DNA of 64,000 nt, taken from contig CAJUKN010000008.1 of NCBI GenBank assembly GCA_910587485.1, forward strand, positions 69,450 to 133,449, read 5' to 3'. Shown here in pieces: positions 40,717-50,311 of this stretch. The stretch is from an uncultured Lachnospira sp. Its GTDB lineage: Bacteria; Bacillota; Clostridia; Lachnospirales; Lachnospiraceae. Position 1 is the first letter of the stretch, and each line of letters starts with the position of its first letter. Made by a program: the position numbers and the translations under genes. The notes under the pieces were generated by a model, which made no database searches, had not been told where the DNA came from, and saw nothing but the letters and a program-made list of their open reading frames with translations.

Positions 40717-43671
40717 ATGAATTTAGCAGAAATGATGCAAAAAATCAACAATCTAAAATTATCAAATTATGAGATTGTCAAGAAAGAGGAATTAAATGAT
40801 ATTCATTCAATTGGTTTATTGTTAAGACACAAAAAAAGTCAAGCAAGAGTTGTTGTGATTGTGAATGATGATAACAATAAAGTATTTTCGATTGGTTTTA
40901 AGACACCACCATATAATGATACTGGATTACAGCATATTATTGAACATTCTACATTATGTGGTTCTAGGAAATATCCTGTCAAAGACCCATTTGTTGAGTT
41001 ATGCAAGGGTTCTCTTAATACATTTCTTAATGCAATGACATTTCCAGATAAAACAGTATATCCTGTTGCAAGCTGCAATGATGCTGATTTTAGAAATATT
41101 ATGGATGTATATATGGATGCTGTGTTTTATCCAGATATCTATAAGAATCCTAATATATTTAAACAAGAAGGTTGGCATTATGAATTAGAGGATGAGCGCG
41201 AAGATATATTTTATAATGGTGTTGTATATAATGAGATGAAAGGCGTATATTCTTCTCCTGATGATATCCTTTCAAGATATACGTTTACGTCACTTTTTCC
41301 AAATACGGCTTACCGTTTTGAATCAGGCGGTGACCCTGAATGTATACCACAACTTACGTATGAGGAATTTCTTGACTATCATAAAAAGTATTATCATCCA
41401 GCCAATAGCTATATTTATATGTATGGTGATATGGATATTCAGGAACGATTGGATTATTTAGATAGAGAGTATCTTAGCCAATTTGATGCAACAACTGTAA
41501 GTGTGGATTCTACTATACAATTACAAGAACCATTTTGTGTGATGGCTGATTTAAGCAAACCATTTCCAGTGACAGAAGATGAACCACTCAGTAACAACAC
41601 ATACCTTTCTTTTAATAAAGTAGTTGGAACAGCAACCGATGCAAGGTTATATCTTGCAATGCAGGTTCTTGATTATGCACTTGTTGTAGCACCGGGTGCG
41701 AAATTAAAACAGACTCTTGTTGATAAGGGTGTTGGTGATGATATATATAGCAGTTTTGAAAGTTCTGTTTATCAGCCTATCTATTCCATTATAGCAAAAA
41801 ATTCAGATAGTGATAAAAAACAGCTATTTTTAAATACTATTTATGAAGTTTTAACCGATATCGTAGAAAATGGCATTGATAAGCGTATGATTGCAGCGGG
41901 AATTAACTATTATGAATTTAAGTATCGTGAGGCAGATTATGGTCCGTATCCAAAAGGTCTTATGTATTATCTTACAATGATGGATAGCTGGTTATATGAT
42001 GAAGAAAAGCCATTTATACATGTAAAAGCAAGTGAGATTTTTGAGCAGCTTAAGAAAGAAAAAGATGAGGGATTCTTTGAAAATTTAATTAAAAATTATC
42101 TTTTGGATAATAATCATGGCTCTGTTATTACATTGTATCCAAAGAGAGGACTGGAAGAAGAAAAAAATGAAAAGCTTGAAGAACAGTTGAGAGCATATAA
42201 AGATACATTGACTGACAAAGAAATTGAGCAGCTTGTGAGAGATACAAAGGAATTAAAAGAATATCAAGATGAACTATCTAGTCAAGAAGCACTCCAGACC
42301 ATTCCTATGCTAACACTTGAAGATATTGGCAGAGAGCCAGCACCATTATATATTGATAAAAGGCAAATTTCAGGAATTGATGTGATTCATCATAATATGT
42401 TTACCAACAAGATTGCCTATATTATGATGGCTTTTAACTGCAAGGAAGTTCCAGATGAACTTGTCCCATATATGGGGCTTTTGACTTCAACAATAGGATT
42501 AATGGATACGCAAAATTTTACATTTCCTGAGTTATCAAATGAGATTAATATAAATAGTGGTGGTGTAAGTTCAGATATTTCCATATATGGAGACAAGGAA
42601 AAGTCCGATAAATACACCATTATGTATGAAGTAAAAGGAAAAGTTTTATATGAAAAAATCCCATTTGTTCTTGATATTATGTATGAGATGATTTATAGAA
42701 CAAAGTTTAGTGACTATAAACGATTAAAAGAAATTATTGCACGTGTTAAATCAAGACTTGAAACATCAATGACCAATTCTGGGCATACGGTCGCCTTAAT
42801 AAGTGGAATGGCTCAGTTTTCGGAAAGAGGCTATTATTCAGATAAAATTAGAGGATATGGTTATTATGAGTTGATTGAAAAATTAAATAGGAATTTTGAT
42901 GATTGCAAAGAACAAATTGTTGCTAATCTTAAAGAGTGTGTGAAGCTGATATTCCATAAAGAAAATCTAATTGTCAGCATCACGGCTGATGATAATGGTT
43001 TTTCTGATTTTGTAAAGCCAATGGAAAAATTTGAAAAAGGATTAAAGAAGTTAAAGAGAGCTAATGCACAGAGATTGTATAAGCCATGTAAAGTAAAAAA
43101 AGCATTTACGTTTTCTTCACAAGTAAATTATGTTGCAAGATGTGGTAATTTTGTAAATGCAGGGTATGCGTATACAGGAGCATTGAAAGTGTTAAAGGTT
43201 ATTTTTTCATATGATTACCTTTGGATAAATATTCGTGTAAAAGGTGGAGCATATGGCTGTATGAGTGCATTTGCAAGAAATGGTGATATGTATATGGTGT
43301 CTTACAGAGACCCTAATATCCGAAAAACAAATGAGATTTATGAGGATGCTGCCGATTATATCAAGAAATTTAATGCCAGTGACCGAGATATGTTAAAATT
43401 CATTATTGGCACAATTGGAGATATGGATGCACCAATGAATCCAGCGTCAAAAGGAGTACGCTCTTTTAGTGCCTATATAAGCAATTATACAATTGAGGAC
43501 TTTAAGAAAGAGAGAGAGGAAGTTTTAACAACCAATGCGGAGGTAATAAGAAAATTAGCTCCTTTAATTCGAGCAGGCATCTCTCAAGATTATTTATGTG
43601 TTGTAGGAAATCAGAAAGCAATTCATGATGAAGCAGAACTGTTTGATAATATTGCACCGTTATTTAAATAA
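40717..43671 (+). CDS. M16C zinc metallopeptidase (presequence protease-like)
   Basis: The 984-residue protein has the inverted zinc motif HxxEH in GLQHIIEHSTLCGS (about residue 73) with the distal glutamate region YNEMKGVYSSP, and the M16C C-terminal half (about 500-980) with GGVSSDISIYG and KGGAYGCMSAFARNG. It is the single-chain clam-shell type (PreP, falcilysin) that degrades short unstructured peptides. No signal peptide is seen, so it is cytosolic, probably for peptide turnover. Length is normal for the family. It has its own promoter; a GAAGCGT/ACGCTTC hairpin lies between it and era. Confidence 0.9.
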   Translation: MNLAEMMQKINNLKLSNYEIVKKEELNDIHSIGLLLRHKKSQARVVVIVNDDNNKVFSIGFKTPPYNDTGLQHIIEHSTLCGSRKYPVKDPFVELCKGSLNTFLNAMTFPDKTVYPVASCNDADFRNIMDVYMDAVFYPDIYKNPNIFKQEGWHYELEDEREDIFYNGVVYNEMKGVYSSPDDILSRYTFTSLFPNTAYRFESGGDPECIPQLTYEEFLDYHKKYYHPANSYIYMYGDMDIQERLDYLDREYLSQFDATTVSVDSTIQLQEPFCVMADLSKPFPVTEDEPLSNNTYLSFNKVVGTATDARLYLAMQVLDYALVVAPGAKLKQTLVDKGVGDDIYSSFESSVYQPIYSIIAKNSDSDKKQLFLNTIYEVLTDIVENGIDKRMIAAGINYYEFKYREADYGPYPKGLMYYLTMMDSWLYDEEKPFIHVKASEIFEQLKKEKDEGFFENLIKNYLLDNNHGSVITLYPKRGLEEEKNEKLEEQLRAYKDTLTDKEIEQLVRDTKELKEYQDELSSQEALQTIPMLTLEDIGREPAPLYIDKRQISGIDVIHHNMFTNKIAYIMMAFNCKEVPDELVPYMGLLTSTIGLMDTQNFTFPELSNEININSGGVSSDISIYGDKEKSDKYTIMYEVKGKVLYEKIPFVLDIMYEMIYRTKFSDYKRLKEIIARVKSRLETSMTNSGHTVALISGMAQFSERGYYSDKIRGYGYYELIEKLNRNFDDCKEQIVANLKECVKLIFHKENLIVSITADDNGFSDFVKPMEKFEKGLKKLKRANAQRLYKPCKVKKAFTFSSQVNYVARCGNFVNAGYAYTGALKVLKVIFSYDYLWINIRVKGGAYGCMSAFARNGDMYMVSYRDPNIRKTNEIYEDAADYIKKFNASDRDMLKFIIGTIGDMDAPMNPASKGVRSFSAYISNYTIEDFKKEREEVLTTNAEVIRKLAPLIRAGISQDYLCVVGNQKAIHDEAELFDNIAPLFK

Positions 43672-43791
43672 AAATAGATTAATGTAAAAAATAATGTGAA
43701 TATATGTATTTTTCATATGCTTATAGTGTGGAAGCGTCACCAATAAGCCTTAATATGATTCTTACATGAACGCTTCAGAATGGGGATTGCT

Positions 43792-44769
43792 ATGAATTTA
43801 GATGAAATGCTTGCAGCAAGTGGAATTACAGGAGGCGCAGCCGCCACAAATAACAATGTAAAATCAGGTTTTGTAACATTGATAGGAAGACCAAATGTAG
43901 GTAAATCCACACTGATGAACAAAATGATTGGACAAAAAATTGCCATTACATCAAATAAGCCACAGACAACTAGAAATCGGATACAGACTGTTTTTACAGA
44001 TGAGAGAGGACAAATTGTATTTGTTGATACGCCGGGAATCCATAAGGCGAAGAATAAACTGGGAGAATATATGGTAGGAACAGCCGTAAAAGCGATTGGC
44101 GATGTGGACGTGATATGTTGGCTTGTTGAGCCAACCACCTTTATTGGGGAAAATGAGCAGCATATTATAAAGCGTTTACAAACAGTAAAGTCACCAATTA
44201 TTCTTGTTATCAATAAGATTGATACGATTAAGAAAGAAGAAATCCTGCCTGTTATAGAAAAGTATAGAAAAGAGATTGATTTTGTTGAGATTGTACCTGT
44301 ATCGGCAAAGAGTGGTAAAAATGTTGATGAGTTGATAGATACCATATTTAAATATTTATCCTATGGACCCCTGTTTTATGATGAAGATACCATAACAGAC
44401 CAGCCAGAAAGGCAGATTGTGGCAGAGTTGATTCGTGAAAAAGCACTCTATGTATTAAATGAGGAGATTCCACATGGTATTGCTGTTGTTATTGACAGCA
44501 TGAAAACGAGGAAATCAAAACAAAGTAAAAAAATAATAACGGATATTGAAGCTACAATCATATGTGAAAGGGATTCACATAAAGGGATTATCATTGGCAA
44601 AGGTGGACAGATGTTAAAAAGGATTGGCTCGGATGCAAGATATGAAATTGAAAGACATCTTGATACAAAAGTAAATTTACAACTTTGGGTAAAAGTAAAA
44701 AAAGAATGGCGTGACAGTGATTTGTTAATCAAAAATTTTGGGTATGATAAGAAAAAAGATAAAGAGTAG
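43792..44769 (+). CDS. era: GTPase Era
   Basis: The 325-residue GTPase acts in 30S ribosome maturation. Motifs: G1 GRPNVGKST, G3 DTPGIHKAKNKLGEYM, G4 NKID, G5 SAKSGKN, and a C-terminal KH domain (ERDSHKGIIIGKGGQMLKRIG). An unusual alanine/glycine/asparagine-rich N-terminal extension of about 25 residues precedes the G1 strand. ATG at 43792 with GGGG upstream is preferred over 43780. recO follows in the same direction with an eight-base gap. Confidence 0.95.
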   Translation: MNLDEMLAASGITGGAAATNNNVKSGFVTLIGRPNVGKSTLMNKMIGQKIAITSNKPQTTRNRIQTVFTDERGQIVFVDTPGIHKAKNKLGEYMVGTAVKAIGDVDVICWLVEPTTFIGENEQHIIKRLQTVKSPIILVINKIDTIKKEEILPVIEKYRKEIDFVEIVPVSAKSGKNVDELIDTIFKYLSYGPLFYDEDTITDQPERQIVAELIREKALYVLNEEIPHGIAVVIDSMKTRKSKQSKKIITDIEATIICERDSHKGIIIGKGGQMLKRIGSDARYEIERHLDTKVNLQLWVKVKKEWRDSDLLIKNFGYDKKKDKE

Positions 44770-44777
44770 GTGAATAT

Positions 44778-45518
44778 ATGGGCAATATTATAGAGGTTCA
44801 TGGTATGGAATTGTCCTCTATGCCTATTGGTGAATATGATAGAAGAATTGTGCTGCTCACAAAAGAGCGTGGGAAAATTTCTGCATTTGCAAGGGGAGCA
44901 AGAAGACCCAATAGCCCATTAATGGGCGCTACAAGAGGGTTTATATTTGGAACCTTTCAAATGTATGAAGGGAGAGACTCTTATGTATTAAAGCAGGCAA
45001 ATGTCACCCATTTTTTTGAAGATATGATAAAAGATTATAATGCCATTTGTTACGCCTGTTATTTTGCGGAATTGGCGGAATATTATGCCAGAGAAAATTT
45101 GGATGCCACTGATATGATAAACTTATTGTATGTTACTTTCAAAGCAATTACAAAAGCATTGATACCATATTCTTTGATAAAATGTATCTATGAGTTAAAA
45201 ATCATTGCGATAAATGGAGAATGTGTAGATTTATTTACATGTAAAGAATGTGGAGAAGAAAAGCATAATATAATAGGATATACTAAAGATTTGCAAGGCG
45301 TTTTATGTGCAGACTGTAAAGCAGCAAGAATAGAACGCTTGCCTTTATCATCCTCTACAGTTTACGCATTGCAATATATTGTTACATCGCCAATAGATAA
45401 ATTGTATACATTTAAATTAAATGATAATTGTATGAAAGAATTATCAGAAGTTATCAGCATAATACGAAATAGTACGATTGATAAAGAGTTTAAATCGCTT
45501 GATATGATAAGTAAATAG
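44778..45518 (+). CDS. recO: DNA repair protein RecO
   Basis: The 246-residue protein loads RecA with RecF/RecR in recombinational repair. It has an N-terminal OB fold (EVHGMELSSMPIGEYDRRIVLLTKERGKISAFARGARRPNSP) and a zinc finger CKECGEE...CADCKAA in the helical domain. GTAGGTG precedes the ATG. The era-recO pair is a common Firmicutes arrangement. Length is normal. Confidence 0.93.
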   Translation: MGNIIEVHGMELSSMPIGEYDRRIVLLTKERGKISAFARGARRPNSPLMGATRGFIFGTFQMYEGRDSYVLKQANVTHFFEDMIKDYNAICYACYFAELAEYYARENLDATDMINLLYVTFKAITKALIPYSLIKCIYELKIIAINGECVDLFTCKECGEEKHNIIGYTKDLQGVLCADCKAARIERLPLSSSTVYALQYIVTSPIDKLYTFKLNDNCMKELSEVISIIRNSTIDKEFKSLDMISK

Positions 45519-45544
45519 CAAAGCATAAATAATAATAAATACTC

Positions 45545-45571
45545 TTGTCATATGTATAAAAATGTTATAAA
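45545..45571 (+). promoter_or_regulatory. possible promoter of glyQS
   Basis: TTGTCA (45545-45550), a short 15-base spacer and TGT-TATAAA (extended -10, 45566-45571). No T-box leader is present in the 100-base gap. Confidence 0.35.
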
Positions 45572-45618
45572 ATCATAGAAATATTGTAAAGCCTACTAAA
45601 AAATTATGGAGGATTTTT

Positions 45619-47007
45619 ATGGAAAAGACAATGGAAAAAATAGTTGCGTTGGCAAAGGCGAGAGGATTTGTGTATCGAGGCTCAGAGATATATGGAGGAT
45701 TAGCGAATACATGGGATTATGGTAATCTTGGTGTAGAGCTTAAAAATAATGTAAAAAAAGCATGGTGGCAAAAATTTGTTCAGGAAAACCCTTATAATGT
45801 CGGTGTGGATTGTGCCATTTTGATGAATCCCCAAACTTGGGTTGCTTCTGGTCATCTTGGTGGTTTTTCAGACCCTCTTATGGATTGCAAAGAGTGCCAT
45901 GAGCGATTTAGAGCAGATAAAATTATTGAAGATTGGGCAGAGGAAAATAACTATACATTAGAAGGTTCTGTTGATGGTTGGACACATGAAAAAATGGAAA
46001 GCTTTATTGATGAACAAAATATTTGTTGCCCAAGCTGCGGCAAGCATAATTTTACCAATATCAGGCAGTTTAATTTGATGTTTAAAACATTTCAGGGTGT
46101 CACAGAAGATGCAAAAAATATTGTTTATCTAAGACCAGAAACAGCACAAGGTATTTTTGTTAATTTTAAAAATGTTCAAAGGACATCAAGAAAGAAAGTA
46201 CCTTTTGGTATTGCTCAAATTGGCAAGTCTTTTAGAAATGAGATTACACCGGGCAATTTTACTTTTAGAACAAGAGAATTTGAACAGATGGAGTTGGAGT
46301 TTTTCTGTAAGCCTGATACAGACCTTGAGTGGTTTGCATATTGGAGACAATATTGTATTGATTGGTTAAAATCGCTTGGTATTAAAGATGAGGAGATGAA
46401 AGCAAGAGACCATTCGCCAGAAGAATTGAGTTTTTACTCAAAAGGAACAACCGATATTGAATTTTTATTCCCATTTGGTTGGGGTGAATTGTGGGGAATT
46501 GCAGATAGAACCGATTATGATTTGACGCAGCATCAAAATGTTTCGGGTGAAGATATGGCATATTTTGATGATGATTCAAAAGAAAAATATATTCCTTATG
46601 TTATTGAGCCTTCACTTGGTGCAGACCGTGTAACACTTGCTTTCCTTTGTTCTGCATATGATGAGGAAGAACTAGAAGATGGAGAAATGAGAACAGTCCT
46701 TCATTTTCACCCTGCCATTGCTCCTGTTAAGATTGGTGTGCTGCCTTTATCAAAGAAGTTAAACGAAGGTGCCGAGAAGGTATTTGCAGATTTAAGCAAA
46801 TTATATAACTGTGAGTATGATGACAGAGGCAATATCGGTAAACGATATAGAAGACAGGACGAGATTGGTACACCATTCTGTGTAACGTATGATTTTGAGT
46901 CTGTGGAAGATGGTGCTGTGACAGTACGTGATAGAGATACAATGGAGCAGGAACGAATTAAGATTTGTGATTTAAAAGCATATTTTGAGAATAAATTTGT
47001 ATTTTAA
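45619..47007 (+). CDS. glyQS: glycine-tRNA ligase, single-chain type
   Basis: The 462-residue class II synthetase charges tRNA-Gly. It is the dimeric eukaryote/archaea-like type found in many Firmicutes: KARGFVYRGSEIYGGLANTWDYGNLG, CCPSCGKHNF zinc motif, FRNEITPGNFTFRTREFEQME (motif 2), GIADRTDYDL and VIEPSLGADR (motif 3), then an anticodon domain with RYRRQDEIGTPFCVTYD. GGAGG precedes the ATG. The zinc-ribbon membrane gene follows after 25 bases. Confidence 0.96.
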   Translation: MEKTMEKIVALAKARGFVYRGSEIYGGLANTWDYGNLGVELKNNVKKAWWQKFVQENPYNVGVDCAILMNPQTWVASGHLGGFSDPLMDCKECHERFRADKIIEDWAEENNYTLEGSVDGWTHEKMESFIDEQNICCPSCGKHNFTNIRQFNLMFKTFQGVTEDAKNIVYLRPETAQGIFVNFKNVQRTSRKKVPFGIAQIGKSFRNEITPGNFTFRTREFEQMELEFFCKPDTDLEWFAYWRQYCIDWLKSLGIKDEEMKARDHSPEELSFYSKGTTDIEFLFPFGWGELWGIADRTDYDLTQHQNVSGEDMAYFDDDSKEKYIPYVIEPSLGADRVTLAFLCSAYDEEELEDGEMRTVLHFHPAIAPVKIGVLPLSKKLNEGAEKVFADLSKLYNCEYDDRGNIGKRYRRQDEIGTPFCVTYDFESVEDGAVTVRDRDTMEQERIKICDLKAYFENKFVF

Positions 47008-47032
47008 GAAATTGTGAAAGAGGATTTTTGAT

Positions 47033-48625
47033 ATGTTATGTCCAAAGTGTGGCAGAGAGTATGAGGGAACAAAATGTCCAAATTGTGATGGACTAGATAT
47101 CATAGTCAATCAAGATGATTATCTTAAGAGACGAAAAGAGTATGAGGAGAAGCAGGCTGTCCTAAAGTCTGCTTTTTCTGATAATGAAGAAAAAAATAAA
47201 TCCAATGAAGCTTTAAGACCCGATGAAATTTTAGACAAAATTGTAAAAGTTAGTGGACAGGCACGACAAAAAATTGCGGATAAAAAGGCAGAAAAAAAGG
47301 ACAATAAGAAAAATAAAAAAGTTGGTATGATTATTGCAATCAGCATTGTTGTTGCTTTAGTGGGGGCATTGGGGCTTTATATGCTGATAAATCATAAAGA
47401 TGTTATCCTATATTCAATATATGATAATACCATATATCGTATATCAGAAATGGATATTCAACGAGTTTGTGATTATGACGAAGCAATATTTGAATCGGAT
47501 AAAAATTCCTTTCATATACAACCGCTTCCGCAAAATCTTTATGATATAACAGTTAAAGAAAGTATGTCTTCAGATAATGGAAAATATTATTGTGCTTCTG
47601 CATATAATCATACAAATAATAATTATAGTATGATGATATGGAATGATGAAAATTGCAATATATTGGCAGAAAATAATAAAGAAAAAAAATTATTGTATAT
47701 AGATAATGATGGATATGCTATCTATCAAGAAACGGAAGTCATTAATGAGGAAGGCTCTGTTGGAACAACACAGCTTTATATCAGCAAAGTTGAAAGCGAC
47801 CATACTGTTACAACAACAATGCTTTCTGAAACAGTAAAGGATATCTATGTATATTCGGATAAAAAAACAGTGATTTTTAATGACCTTGAGGACAAACTAT
47901 ATACATATGTATATGGTAAAAATCCAAAAAAAACATTGATTGCTGAAGCTGTGACAATCATACATGGTGCTGTAGAAGATAATATTTACTTGTTTTCATA
48001 TAAGGCACAGCAGGTCAATACATTAAAAAATTGTAATGGATTTATATATAACTGCAACGATGACATTTATTATTATCAGTTGGATTTTAGTGATGGAAAA
48101 TCCATTTATTTAGGAAAAAATAACAGTACCAATTTAGCTTATATTATTGATAAAGATGATGTTATCATGGTTCGTAAAAATACATTAATGAGCGCAAAAA
48201 TAGTAGATAAAGTGGTGGACACATACACAGAACTTGCAAAATTGGGAACCTTGGACAATATTATATATGATGATAACAGTAAAAGTGTTATTTTTATTAA
48301 TGAAAAGGATTCCCTTATGTATTATAGTAAAGGTAAAGTAACAAAGATTTCAGATGGAGTTACAGATGGTACGTTGAATTTGGTTGCTAATGCAAAAGGA
48401 GCATTTACGTATGTGTGCAATAATATTCAAATGTATTGTAAACATGTTAAAACTAGTCCTGTAAAATTAACACAAGAGGGAAATATTGCGCAAAATTCTG
48501 AAGTTTTTTATCAAAAAGGCAAGCTATATTTTGTCAATATGCAGGGGAAATTATATGTTTGTAGTGATAATGGAAATGATTGCAGTATGATTGGAGATGC
48601 CAATCGAATTATTTTAGGGAAATAA
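47033..48625 (+). CDS. zinc-ribbon membrane protein of unknown function
   Basis: The 530-residue protein starts with a zinc ribbon (CPKCGREYEGTKCPNCDG, residues 3-20), followed by a charged helical stretch (K/E-rich, to about residue 95), one membrane helix (about 99-122, VGMIIAISIVVALVGALGLYM) and a large extracellular part (about 125-530) of short beta strands with recurring D/N-rich turns and YxYS-type segments, suggesting a beta-propeller-like fold. It therefore spans the membrane with the ribbon inside. No family is recognised. Located between glyQS and a DD-carboxypeptidase gene; a sensor or scaffold role at the envelope is possible but unproven. Confidence 0.75.
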   Translation: MLCPKCGREYEGTKCPNCDGLDIIVNQDDYLKRRKEYEEKQAVLKSAFSDNEEKNKSNEALRPDEILDKIVKVSGQARQKIADKKAEKKDNKKNKKVGMIIAISIVVALVGALGLYMLINHKDVILYSIYDNTIYRISEMDIQRVCDYDEAIFESDKNSFHIQPLPQNLYDITVKESMSSDNGKYYCASAYNHTNNNYSMMIWNDENCNILAENNKEKKLLYIDNDGYAIYQETEVINEEGSVGTTQLYISKVESDHTVTTTMLSETVKDIYVYSDKKTVIFNDLEDKLYTYVYGKNPKKTLIAEAVTIIHGAVEDNIYLFSYKAQQVNTLKNCNGFIYNCNDDIYYYQLDFSDGKSIYLGKNNSTNLAYIIDKDDVIMVRKNTLMSAKIVDKVVDTYTELAKLGTLDNIIYDDNSKSVIFINEKDSLMYYSKGKVTKISDGVTDGTLNLVANAKGAFTYVCNNIQMYCKHVKTSPVKLTQEGNIAQNSEVFYQKGKLYFVNMQGKLYVCSDNGNDCSMIGDANRIILGK

Positions 48626-48699
48626 AAAGTAAAATTGCATAACCGTCTTATTTACTGAATAGATATTAGTATAGTTTACCTGTTTGTAAGGGTGGTTGA

Positions 48700-49923
48700 A
48701 TGAAAGCAATAGACATCAAAAAAATAGTGGCGTTGGTTCTATGTGTGGTACAAATAGAGGTTATCATTTTAGGGCTGACGCCATTTATACATGCAAAGGC
48801 AGAAACAAATGAGCAAAGCAGTGGAATTAATCTGGAAAGTGAATCAGCGATTCTGATGGAAGCTTCAACAGGTATGATTATTTATGAAAAAGATTCCGAT
48901 AAAAGCCTTGCGCCAGCCAGCATAACAAAAATTATGACATTGATACTGATATTTGATGCAATTAACGAGGGAAAAATCCATTTAACAGATGAAGTTACTG
49001 TTTCAGAACATGCTGCATCAATGGGTGGCAGTCAGGTATATCTTGAAGCGGGAGAAACACAAAATGTAGATACGATGATAAAGTGTATTAGTATGGCGAG
49101 TGCGAATGACGCCTGTGTGGCAATGGCAGAGTTTATTAGTGGAACAGAGGAAGCGTTTGTTATGCAGATGAATGAGCGTGCTAAGGGATTGGATATGAAA
49201 AATACAAATTTTATCAATTGTTGTGGTTTGGATGACGATAATCATCATTCATCTGCTAAAGATGTGGCGATTATGAGTAAAGAATTAATTACAAAATATC
49301 CTCAAATACATGATTATTCAACGGTTTGGATGGATACAATTATTCACAGTACAAGAAAAGGAGATAGTGAATTTGGATTAACGAATACAAACAAATTAAT
49401 TAAGCAATATGAGTGGGCTACTGGACTTAAAACAGGTTCAACAAGCAAGGCTGGTTGTTGTCTTTCGGCTACTGCGAAAAAAAATGGAATTGATTTGATA
49501 GCAGTAGTAATGGCGGCACCAAATTCCAAGACAAGATTTTCAGAAGCAATTAATCTATTAAATTATGGTTTTTCTAATTGTTATATTTATACAGATGAAA
49601 ATCCAATTGAACTACAACATGTTGAGATTAGCGGAGGTGTTAAAAATACAGTAGGGTGTGAATATCAAAAAACATTTTCTTATTTATTTATGAATAAAGT
49701 AGATAATGATAAAATTATGAGAGAAGTCGTTTATGACACAGGGCTTGTTGCACCAATTGATAAAGGCACACAAGTTGGGCATGTGACATATAGCATTGAA
49801 GGTGAGACATTGGGAGAAGTTCCAATTATTACAACAGAAGATATAGGCAAAGCTACATTTTGGGATATGGTAAAGAAGGTAGTATATTTTATGGTAGGTT
49901 GTGAGAAAATAGCCGAAGCATAA
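48700..49923 (+). CDS. D-alanyl-D-alanine carboxypeptidase (low-molecular-weight penicillin-binding protein)
   Basis: The 407-residue S11 peptidase trims the terminal D-Ala from murein pentapeptides at the outer membrane face. It has an N-terminal signal (about 1-32, ending HAKA), the serine motif APASITKIMTL (SxxK), the second motif SANDACVAMAEF (SxN) and KTGSTSKAGCC (KTG). A C-terminal beta domain (about 295-380) and a final amphipathic/hydrophobic segment for membrane attachment follow, as in DacA/DacF. GGGTGG precedes the ATG. A good terminator follows at 49985. Confidence 0.93.
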   Translation: MKAIDIKKIVALVLCVVQIEVIILGLTPFIHAKAETNEQSSGINLESESAILMEASTGMIIYEKDSDKSLAPASITKIMTLILIFDAINEGKIHLTDEVTVSEHAASMGGSQVYLEAGETQNVDTMIKCISMASANDACVAMAEFISGTEEAFVMQMNERAKGLDMKNTNFINCCGLDDDNHHSSAKDVAIMSKELITKYPQIHDYSTVWMDTIIHSTRKGDSEFGLTNTNKLIKQYEWATGLKTGSTSKAGCCLSATAKKNGIDLIAVVMAAPNSKTRFSEAINLLNYGFSNCYIYTDENPIELQHVEISGGVKNTVGCEYQKTFSYLFMNKVDNDKIMREVVYDTGLVAPIDKGTQVGHVTYSIEGETLGEVPIITTEDIGKATFWDMVKKVVYFMVGCEKIAEA

Positions 49924-49984
49924 TAGAAGATAGCCGAAATTTGTCAAGTAATAGGTTTATATGGTTGTGTCTTTGTACATAACA

Positions 49985-50015
49985 AAAGACGGATGTATGT
50001 ATTACATCCGTCTTT
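49985..50015 (+). terminator. terminator after the DD-carboxypeptidase gene
   Basis: AAAGACGGATGTA and TACATCCGTCTTT form a perfect 13-bp stem with a five-base loop. The remaining 388-base gap to rarA is A/T-rich and I see no gene in it; an AAAGGAGATAAAT at 50027-50040 heads only ATG-AAA-TAA. Confidence 0.85.
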
Positions 50016-50134
50016 ATCATATCTACAAAAGGAGATAAATATGAAATAAAAAATTTTTTGTTTGATTAAACAATATCATAAATATTTAGAAAAGTCAAGC
50101 GTTTTAAGCGTATTTTTAAAATGATTTTAAGGTG

Positions 50135-50163
50135 TTCCAAAGTGATAATATTTGTGTTACAAT
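50135..50163 (+). promoter_or_regulatory. promoter upstream of rarA and the four-gene unknown block
   Basis: TTCCAA (50135-50140), a 17-base spacer and TGT-TACAAT (extended -10, 50158-50163), about 145 bases before rarA. It is the only reasonable promoter seen between here and pheS. Confidence 0.4.
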
Positions 50164-50311
50164 AAAATGTACAGCCTATTTTTAATATTATATTAGAGAA
50201 AAAATATGATATAGAGGTTCGTGTGAAAAATAAATTGATTCACAAGCTAAAAAAGATAGAATCTGCAAGTTTCAGTTTAAATTTGCAAATTGAGTAAGGA
50301 TAAAAAATGAC

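Noticed and set aside
43737..44345. 202-codon ORF on the - strand over era
   Set aside because: Shadow of the Era GTPase domain; composition is that of a reversed coding frame.
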